From Sulfitobacter noctilucicola (GTDB lineage: Bacteria > Pseudomonadota > Alphaproteobacteria > Rhodobacterales > Rhodobacteraceae), in the NCBI RefSeq assembly GCF_000622385.1, contig NZ_JASD01000004.1, forward strand, positions 1 to 34,197: a DNA stretch of 34,197 nt, read 5' to 3'. The position numbers and the translations under genes are program-made. Under the pieces are notes generated by a model that was not told the DNA's origin, did no database searches, and worked only from the letters and a program-made list of their open reading frames with translations. Position 1 is the stretch's first letter, and each line of letters begins with the position of its first letter. Below are positions 29,149-34,197 of this stretch, one piece after another.

Positions 29149-30324
29149 GTGACCAGCAATGTCACCATAAACGCCCGCATCCGTGCCAACGCAGAAACGC
29201 TGGCCGGTGCGCTGGAGCAGCACATGCATACGGTCTTTGCACCGGATGCACGCAAGGAGTTGCGTCTTTTCTCTGCCGGGGAGTCGGCGGAGCTTTTGGG
29301 TATCTCTACCAGCTTTCTGCGAAAATTGCATTTCGATGGCAAAATTCCCGATGTTCACATGACTCCGGGTGGACGTAGACACTACTCCGCAGAAGACCTC
29401 ATGCAAATCCGGCGCACGCTGGAGGAAACAGCCAAGACAAAGGGCAGTTACTTGCGTGGACGTCGCCCCGGTGATGCTTTACAAGTTCTGTCATTTCTTA
29501 ACTTCAAAGGCGGCTCCGGCAAAACGACCAGCGCGGTTCATGCCGCACAGCGGCTCGCCCTCAAAGGCTACAAAGTGCTGTGCATTGATGTGGACCCGCA
29601 GGCCTCCCTCACCACGCTGTTCGGATACCGACCGGAGTATGATTTCCTCGATTCAGGGACGATCTACGACGCGATCCGCTATGATGACCCCCTGCCCCTT
29701 TCGGAGGTTATCCAAAAGACGTTCTTTGCGGGTATCGACCTCGCCCCAGGTGGTCTGATGTTGCAGGAATTCGAACATGAGACGCCCCAAGCGCTCATGA
29801 ATAACATGCAGCCTCCGTTCTTCTCCCGTCTGGCGACCGCCATCGGAGAAGTCGAAGCGGACTATGACGTCGTGATCTTTGATTGCCCCCCGCAGCTTGG
29901 CTATCTTACGATGTCCGCGCTCTGCGCCTCTACGGGCGTTTTGATCACTGTTGTCCCCAATATGCTTGATGTCGCTTCCATGTCGCAGTTCCTGCAAATG
30001 AGCGCAGATTTGCTGGATGTAGTCTCTAATGCAGGCGCATCGATGGATTTTGATTTCTTGCGGTTCCTTATCAACCGGTACGAACCCAACGACGGGCCAC
30101 AACAGCAGGTCCTCGCATTTCTGCGTCAGCTTTTCTCGGATGAGGTGATGGTGGCACCGATGCTCAAGTCCACCGCGATCTCCGATGCGGGACTGACGCA
30201 CCAGACGATTTACGAGGTCGACCGCGCACAATTCCACCGGAATACCTATGACCGTGCGGTCGATTCACTCAATCTTGTGAACGATGAGATTGAAACGCTT
30301 ATCCAGAAAGCATGGGGGCGCTGA
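29149..30324 (+). CDS. repA: Plasmid partition ATPase RepA (ParA family)
   Basis: This 391-residue ParA-type ATPase has an N-terminal MerR-like helix-turn-helix (about 40-90, with SAGESAELLGISTSFLRKL and PGGRRHYS). The ATPase core follows: Walker A KGGSGKTT at 120-127, the second lysine-free box CIDVDPQASL near 145-154, and Walker B VVIFDCPP near 241-248. RepA moves plasmid copies apart and represses the repABC operon together with RepB. The start is GTG 29149 with a purine-rich AGAGAG upstream. The stop overlaps the repB start by one base (TGATG). Confidence 0.95.
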   Translation: MTSNVTINARIRANAETLAGALEQHMHTVFAPDARKELRLFSAGESAELLGISTSFLRKLHFDGKIPDVHMTPGGRRHYSAEDLMQIRRTLEETAKTKGSYLRGRRPGDALQVLSFLNFKGGSGKTTSAVHAAQRLALKGYKVLCIDVDPQASLTTLFGYRPEYDFLDSGTIYDAIRYDDPLPLSEVIQKTFFAGIDLAPGGLMLQEFEHETPQALMNNMQPPFFSRLATAIGEVEADYDVVIFDCPPQLGYLTMSALCASTGVLITVVPNMLDVASMSQFLQMSADLLDVVSNAGASMDFDFLRFLINRYEPNDGPQQQVLAFLRQLFSDEVMVAPMLKSTAISDAGLTHQTIYEVDRAQFHRNTYDRAVDSLNLVNDEIETLIQKAWGR

Positions 30325-31295
30325 TGGCACGTAAAGGCATTTTGCAAGGCACGACAAACACACCCCCTGCCCCATCGGAACGACCTAAACCCGCACCGCG
30401 CGGCGCTGTTGGTGCGCTGCAATCGTCGCTCAACAAGCTTCAGGAGAACGCGGTTCAGGAAATAGACGCAAATTTGATAGATGACGGCGGGTTCGCGGAC
30501 CGTTTGGGTGTGGATGGGATTGCACAGAAACAGTTGCGCGACAGCCTCAAGACTTATGGCCAACAGGTGCCTGTCTTGCTCCGCCCACATGCGAAACAAC
30601 AAGGCCGATTCGAGATCGTCTACGGGCGTCGCCGCCTTGCCGCGTTGAAAGAGCTGGGCCTGCCGGTCAAAGCGATGGTGCGCCAGCTGGACGATCACGC
30701 CTTGGTTATGGCGCAGGGTCAGGAAAACACCGCCCGACAGGATTTGTCCTTTATCGAGAAAGCCAGTTTTGCCGCGCAGCTGAAAGCTGCGGGATATGAA
30801 CGGCAGACAATCGCGGACGCGCTGAGCATCGACTTACCCATGCTCAGCAGGATGTTGACGGTCGGCGAGTGTTTCGACCTCAAGTTCCTCAAGCTGATCG
30901 GCGCGGCACCCGGTGTCGGACGTGACCGTTGGCTCGCGTTAGTCAAGCTTTTCGATGATCCTGCCGCGCGGTCACGGGCCCATTCAGCACCACGCCTTCC
31001 CGACTTTGCAGGCAAGGGATCGGATGACAGGTTTGAGGCCGTCATGGCACGGGCAAAGGGCAAAGCGGCAAAAAAAACCGCAGGCAAGACGGAAGCAGCA
31101 GGGCCAAGGGCTTTGCGCAATGCATCCGGCCAACCGCTCGCAGACCTGCGCAGCACCGGCAAAGGTGTCGTGCTGACGGTACAGACAAAAAACGCAGACG
31201 GGTTTGACAGGTGGTTCGAAGAGAACGCCGAGACCCTTTTGCAAGAAATCCACGACCAATGGAAAAAAGAACGGTCGGAGGATGTGAGGAAGTAA
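30324..31295 (+). CDS. repB: Plasmid partition protein RepB (ParB family)
   Basis: This 323-residue ParB-type protein binds parS and works with RepA. It has the conserved YGRRRLAALKELG near 100-112, the box GQENTARQDLSFIEKA near 132-147, and a helix-turn-helix at about 155-185 (TIADALSIDLPMLSRML). The C-terminal part is Lys- and Ala-rich and then ends in a likely dimerisation helix. I start at ATG 30324, which overlaps the repA stop (TGATG) and has GGGGG six bases upstream; the ATG at 30312 would add four residues. Confidence 0.94.
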   Translation: MARKGILQGTTNTPPAPSERPKPAPRGAVGALQSSLNKLQENAVQEIDANLIDDGGFADRLGVDGIAQKQLRDSLKTYGQQVPVLLRPHAKQQGRFEIVYGRRRLAALKELGLPVKAMVRQLDDHALVMAQGQENTARQDLSFIEKASFAAQLKAAGYERQTIADALSIDLPMLSRMLTVGECFDLKFLKLIGAAPGVGRDRWLALVKLFDDPAARSRAHSAPRLPDFAGKGSDDRFEAVMARAKGKAAKKTAGKTEAAGPRALRNASGQPLADLRSTGKGVVLTVQTKNADGFDRWFEENAETLLQEIHDQWKKERSEDVRK

Positions 31296-31323
31296 AAAGC
31301 AGGAGGCACGACCCCAAGACGGC

Positions 31324-31358
31324 AAAAGAAAAGCCCCCCAGGACGGATCCCGGAAGGC
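31324..31358 (-). terminator. Intrinsic terminator of the antisense RNA
   Basis: On the minus strand an 11-bp stem (with three G-U pairs) closes a TCCG loop and is followed at once by TTTTCTTTT. The stem occupies 31333-31358 and the T-run is the complement of 31324-31332. Confidence 0.8.
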
Positions 31359-31375
31359 CAATCTTAGACTTCGCA
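31324..31375 (-). ncRNA. Counter-transcribed antisense RNA of repABC (incompatibility RNA)
   Basis: RepABC operons carry a small antisense RNA between repB and repC that limits RepC synthesis. Here the minus strand has TTGACA (plus coordinates 31405-31410), 18 bp, then TATCTC (31381-31386). It is followed about 50 bases after the expected start by an intrinsic terminator. Position, orientation and length all fit. The start is inferred from the -10 box and may be off by a few bases. Confidence 0.75.
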
Positions 31376-31380
31376 CCTTT

Positions 31381-31410
31381 GAGATAGCCCCATTGATTCG
31401 CCTCTGTCAA
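31381..31410 (-). promoter_or_regulatory. Promoter of the repABC antisense RNA
   Basis: An exact TTGACA -35 box on the minus strand (complement of 31405-31410) is followed after 18 bp by TATCTC (complement of 31381-31386). Downstream of it in plus-strand terms is a GCCC-TTCG-GGGC hairpin at about 31415-31426 that could form in the repC leader mRNA. Confidence 0.65.
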
Positions 31411-31461
31411 CTCTGCCCTTCGGGGCTGGGGCAGGAAGTTGTTGTCTATCGTGAAATTGAC

Positions 31462-32550
31462 ATGAAACACGCGTCCCAAGTATCGCTTGGGCGGCCGGAA
31501 GCGGCTTGCCGAGCGCACCCCAACCCCCAGACAGACAAATGGCACCTACTGGATCTCTTGACCTCAAGTGCTGTGGACTTTGATCTGTCTCACCGAACAC
31601 TCAGTGTCCTTAAGGCGATGCTGACATTCCTGCCAACCCGTGACATTCCCAACGGGCCAGAGGCGGTTGTCTTTCCCTCAAACGCTACTTTGTCACGCAG
31701 ATTGTCTGGCATGCCTGAAAGCACGCTACGCCGCCATCTGGCCAAGCTTGTTCGCAGTGGCATTGTCAGCCGGCACGACAGCCCGAACCGCAAACGTTAT
31801 GCGAAACGCATGGGGCAGCACGTCGCGATTGCGTTCGGCTTTGATCTGACACCTTTGCGCAACCTTTACACGGAGCTGACGGGCAGGGCGCACCGCATTG
31901 CAGCACAGAACGAAGCCTTGGCAGTGTTGCGTCAAGAAGTGCTTGTTCTGCGGAATAGGGTCTTGGAAGTGAATGGCCCCGACCCGCTTATTGACGAAGC
32001 GGCAAAAGTTCTGCGCCGGAAAGCGGATAAAAATGATCTGATGGCCCTGCGGGAAAAGCTGAATCAGGTGGTGGATAACGTGGACGTTCCTGAAGTTGTA
32101 GCGCCGGAAATGAGCACCAGTTGCGCTCAAAATGAGCGGCACATACAGAATTCAATAAAACCTTTTTTTGATTCTGAAGTTAGGCAGCAAGGACTAGCGC
32201 GCAAATCGATCGAACCAGGCAGGGAAGAAATATCCTTGAAAGAGGTGACATCTACCTGTCAGTCGGCACAGCTTTACTTTCCGGAACCTGTAAAAGGGTG
32301 GCGGGATGTCATCGAGTTGAGTGAAAAGATCGGACCGATGCTTGGGATCGACAATCAGGTGCTTCATCAGGCGCGACAATGCATGGGAATGGAAAGGGCA
32401 GGGGTCGTGGTCTTGTGTATTCTGGAACGTGTCGGGAAAATCAGATCGCCGGGAGCTTACCTTCGGCAACTTTGTAAACTCGCCGAGCATGGTAAATTTT
32501 CCATAGCTCCCATGTTGAAAGCCGTGTCCAGAGAGGTAATTGTCAGCTGA
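31462..32550 (+). CDS. repC: Replication initiator RepC
   Basis: This 362-residue protein matches plasmid RepC initiators. The N-terminal winged-helix region includes DLSHRTLSVLKAMLTFLP, then VFPSNATLSRRLSGMPESTL and GIVSRHDSPNRKRYAKR. A coiled middle part follows, and the C-terminal domain includes ILERVGKIRSPGAYLRQL. RepC starts replication from an origin inside its own gene. I chose ATG 31462; a longer frame opens with TTG at 31393 but would run across the antisense RNA promoter. Slightly shorter than many RepC proteins (about 400). Its stop codon lies inside the palindrome at 32538-32555. Confidence 0.93.
   Translation: MKHASQVSLGRPEAACRAHPNPQTDKWHLLDLLTSSAVDFDLSHRTLSVLKAMLTFLPTRDIPNGPEAVVFPSNATLSRRLSGMPESTLRRHLAKLVRSGIVSRHDSPNRKRYAKRMGQHVAIAFGFDLTPLRNLYTELTGRAHRIAAQNEALAVLRQEVLVLRNRVLEVNGPDPLIDEAAKVLRRKADKNDLMALREKLNQVVDNVDVPEVVAPEMSTSCAQNERHIQNSIKPFFDSEVRQQGLARKSIEPGREEISLKEVTSTCQSAQLYFPEPVKGWRDVIELSEKIGPMLGIDNQVLHQARQCMGMERAGVVVLCILERVGKIRSPGAYLRQLCKLAEHGKFSIAPMLKAVSREVIVS
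32110..32250. other. Probable replication origin (AT-rich segment inside repC)
   Basis: In studied repABC plasmids the origin is an AT-rich segment within repC. The most AT-rich part of this gene is at about 32140-32180, with runs of A and T around a CCTTTTTTTG tract. The location is inferred from the family and base composition; the limits are approximate. Confidence 0.45.
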
Positions 32551-32555
32551 CAATT
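32538..32555. other. Candidate parS centromere (18-bp perfect palindrome)
   Basis: AATTGTCAGCTGACAATT is a perfect palindrome spanning the repC stop codon. Its central 16 bases fit the repABC parS pattern GTT-N2-C-N-GC-N-G-N2-AAC at eight of ten fixed positions, differing only at the two outermost bases. Position at the end of repC is a known place for parS. Confidence 0.65.
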
Positions 32556-32631
32556 TTAATAGTTTAACAAAAACATGCAGTTAAATTGCTACACGCCTGA
32601 CAATCATACTGGGAGAGACGACGGAGATGGC
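32551..32631. other. Gap between convergent repC and phnM
   Basis: Short AT-rich spacer after repC containing an inverted repeat TTTAAC-N11-GTTAAA (32563-32585). No convincing terminator for either gene was seen. Confidence 0.35.
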
Positions 32632-33774
32632 TCATCCGATCTTGTTTCCTTCGCTCCAGACACCACGCAACAGCGGAAGCTGTTCCATTTTGCGCACACG
32701 CAGTACATCCCCTCGCATTCCGGCTGTCAGCGCCCCGCGATCTGTCAGACGGGCGGCCTTGGCAGGGTTGCTGGTAACTGTGGCGACGGCGCGGGGCAGG
32801 TCATCCCAGATTTCAGCAAGGCGGAAGGCAGAGAGGAGCAGCGCGGACGGGATGTAATCGGAGGATATGATGTCCAGAAGGTCCAGCTTCGCAAGCTCCT
32901 CTGCTGCGACATTACCGGAGTGGGAGCCGCCGCGCATGAGGTTCGGTGCACCCATCATGACAGAGATGCCATTGGCCAGGCAGGCTTCGGCAGCTTCAAA
33001 GGTCGTGGGAAATTCGGCAAAGCCAACGCCGTTACGGGCAGAGGTCGCGACGTGTTCTGCCGTGGTATCATCATGGCTCGCGATGACCGACCCTAATCTG
33101 CGTGCTTCTTTAACAGCACCTACTTCGTGTTTTGCACCATAGCGTTCCTGCAGAGCATAGAGGTTCTCCACATGGCTTGCGAATTGCGCATCGTTCAAAC
33201 CCCGCCGCTTTGACACGTAGGTCTTGAGCGCTTCCATATCGCGGAATTGTCGCTGACCTGGGGTATGGTCCATCAAACTGACGATGCCGACACGGTCCTC
33301 TGTGCCAAAGGCAGCCAGTTCATCCAGCAGCGTCTCCGAACAAATCTCGGCCCTGAGGTGCAGGAAATGGCTGATCTTGAAATATCCCGCCTCGCGGGCG
33401 GCAAGCAATTCGTTGGCCAGCGTGCGGGCATAGTCGGTGTAACGTCCTTTGCCGCTGTGGATCGAGCCGACACGCATGGCGTCGAAGACCGTCGTGATAC
33501 CCGTCGATGCCAGCTCTGCGTCGTGGGCGATAAGGGCAGGGAGGTGTGGCCAGTCCACTTCGGGTCGCGGCTCAATATGCCGTTCGACGTTATCAGTGTG
33601 CAATTCGACAAGGCCGGGGAGTACCAGATCACGTGCGCAATCAATCGCGCCGGCTGACACATGGTCGCCTTCCTTGATTTCCGCAATAATGCCTTGTTCG
33701 GTGGTAATTGACCCGACGATCACACGGTCAGGCAGGACAAGTTCCGCATTGGCGAGCGTAAGATTGCCTGACAT
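32632..33774 (-). CDS. phnM: Alpha-D-ribose 1-methylphosphonate 5-triphosphate diphosphatase PhnM
   Basis: PhnM removes pyrophosphate from the ribose-phosphonate triphosphate, producing the substrate of C-P lyase. The 380-residue protein is an amidohydrolase with the metal-site segment LVELHTDNVERH near 55-66, the conserved SLMDHTPGQRQF in the middle and ASHDDTTAEHV later. I prefer the start at MSGNLTL (33774), where the family begins. A start at 33825 has a better GGGAG ribosome site but adds 17 residues and would overlap the DUF1045 start codon on the other strand. The rest of the C-P lyase machinery is not on this replicon, so the enzyme must work with chromosomal partners or on another substrate. 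Confidence 0.9.
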   Translation of the reverse strand: MSGNLTLANAELVLPDRVIVGSITTEQGIIAEIKEGDHVSAGAIDCARDLVLPGLVELHTDNVERHIEPRPEVDWPHLPALIAHDAELASTGITTVFDAMRVGSIHSGKGRYTDYARTLANELLAAREAGYFKISHFLHLRAEICSETLLDELAAFGTEDRVGIVSLMDHTPGQRQFRDMEALKTYVSKRRGLNDAQFASHVENLYALQERYGAKHEVGAVKEARRLGSVIASHDDTTAEHVATSARNGVGFAEFPTTFEAAEACLANGISVMMGAPNLMRGGSHSGNVAAEELAKLDLLDIISSDYIPSALLLSAFRLAEIWDDLPRAVATVTSNPAKAARLTDRGALTAGMRGDVLRVRKMEQLPLLRGVWSEGNKIG

Positions 33775-33778
33775 ATGG

Positions 33779-33796
33779 CTGTCATGTGTCTGTGCC
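33779..33796 (+). promoter_or_regulatory. Pho-box-like element upstream of the DUF1045 gene
   Basis: CTGTCAT-GTGT-CTGTGCC fits the PhoB box (two CTGTCAT units with a 4-bp spacer): the first unit is perfect and the second matches CTGT. It ends 27 bp before the DUF1045 ATG, on the same strand, and lies between the two divergent genes if phnM starts at 33774. No good -10 box was seen behind it. Confidence 0.45.
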
Positions 33797-33823
33797 AAAG
33801 AAGGCGAGGGAAAAGAGGAATTC

Positions 33824-34197
33824 ATGTCATACTCCCGATATGCGATCTACTATATGCCGCCCGCCGGTAACATGGCAGAGGCGGGTGCCGCTTGGTTGGG
33901 CTGGGATGCCGCACAGGGTCGCGAGGTGGCTCAGCCCGATGTTGAGGGCTTGCCTGATGTTACTGCGGCACCGCGCAAATACGGATTTCATGGTACGCTG
34001 AAACCGCCGTTCGTCTTGCGTGACGGACGGACGGTTGATGAATTGCAGGACGCTGTTTCCCAATTGGCCGCGATTCTTCCACCCGCACGATGTGACGGGT
34101 TGGCTCTTTCGCGACTGGGACGCTTTCTTGCGCTCACACCTGTCGGAGACACGCAAAAGCTGCGACAGGTGGCCAGCGCATGTGTGCGCGACCTGGA
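33824..34197 (+). CDS. DUF1045 phosphonate-metabolism protein (2H phosphoesterase), N-terminal part
   Basis: This is the first 124 codons plus two bases of the next codon of a gene that continues at base 1 of the window. The joined protein is 223 residues, the usual size of the DUF1045 family found in C-P lyase operons. The first 2H motif, HGT (H56, T58), is here; the second, HLT (H167, T169), is in the other part, and together they form the two-histidine site of 2H phosphoesterases. The start is supported by AGAGGA a few bases upstream. The likely role, by inference, is opening a ribose cyclic phosphate, in place of PhnP. The start codon overlaps the longest possible phnM frame on the other strand, and a Pho-box-like element lies just upstream at 33779-33796. 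The family call is firm; the exact reaction is not shown by the sequence. Confidence 0.9.
   Translation, partial: MSYSRYAIYYMPPAGNMAEAGAAWLGWDAAQGREVAQPDVEGLPDVTAAPRKYGFHGTLKPPFVLRDGRTVDELQDAVSQLAAILPPARCDGLALSRLGRFLALTPVGDTQKLRQVASACVRDL

Noticed and set aside
31393..31461. An earlier TTG start for repC
   Set aside because: It would run through the antisense RNA promoter and encode residues unlike RepC.

Overview
The window reads as a complete circular replicon of 34,197 bp, cut inside a gene. The open frame that runs off the right edge (from 33824) continues in frame at base 2 and stops at 298, giving one intact 223-residue DUF1045 protein. The only replication module is a repABC operon of the alphaproteobacterial type (repA, repB, a small antisense RNA, repC, and a parS-like palindrome on the repC stop codon). 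The RepABC type, a CtrA-type half-site pair and the gene families suggest a plasmid from the Rhodobacterales (Roseobacter group). I cannot name the species. I see no conjugation, type IV secretion, tRNA or rRNA genes.

Layout. (1) A phosphonate module spans the cut: phnM (-), the DUF1045 2H phosphoesterase (+), phnN (-) and the regulator phnF (+). These are the ribose-recycling steps of the C-P lyase pathway plus a regulator. The core lyase genes phnGHIJKL and any phosphonate transporter are absent. (2) An arsenate module at 1798-4900 encodes an ArsR-ArsC fusion, a GAPDH and the MFS exporter ArsJ, joined by 4-bp overlaps. Its promoter is a perfect inverted repeat around TATAAT, placed so that the mRNA would be leaderless. 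(3) At 4901-6600 lie an IS30-type transposase remnant and an AT-richer two-gene cassette: a Panacea/DUF4065 antitoxin and a small unrecognised partner, probably a toxin. (4) A two-gene operon on the minus strand (28610 to 6602) takes up almost two thirds of the plasmid. It encodes a 6180-residue secreted protein with 44 tandem Ig-like repeats by my count, and an outer-membrane beta-barrel protein of about 1150 residues. (5) The repABC region occupies 29149-32550.

The most interesting object is the giant protein. Its repeats fall into two classes arranged in blocks. All 29 repeats of one class carry a Cys pair. The other 15 have no Cys, are Asp-rich, and several contain a complete EF-hand-like calcium loop. 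A block of nine repeats (about 3.3 kb) occurs twice, about 5.8 kb apart, with a third partial copy. The plasmid looks like a dedicated carrier for this surface system, with partition genes and a toxin-antitoxin cassette for maintenance, and with phosphonate and arsenate genes that both relate to life at low phosphate.
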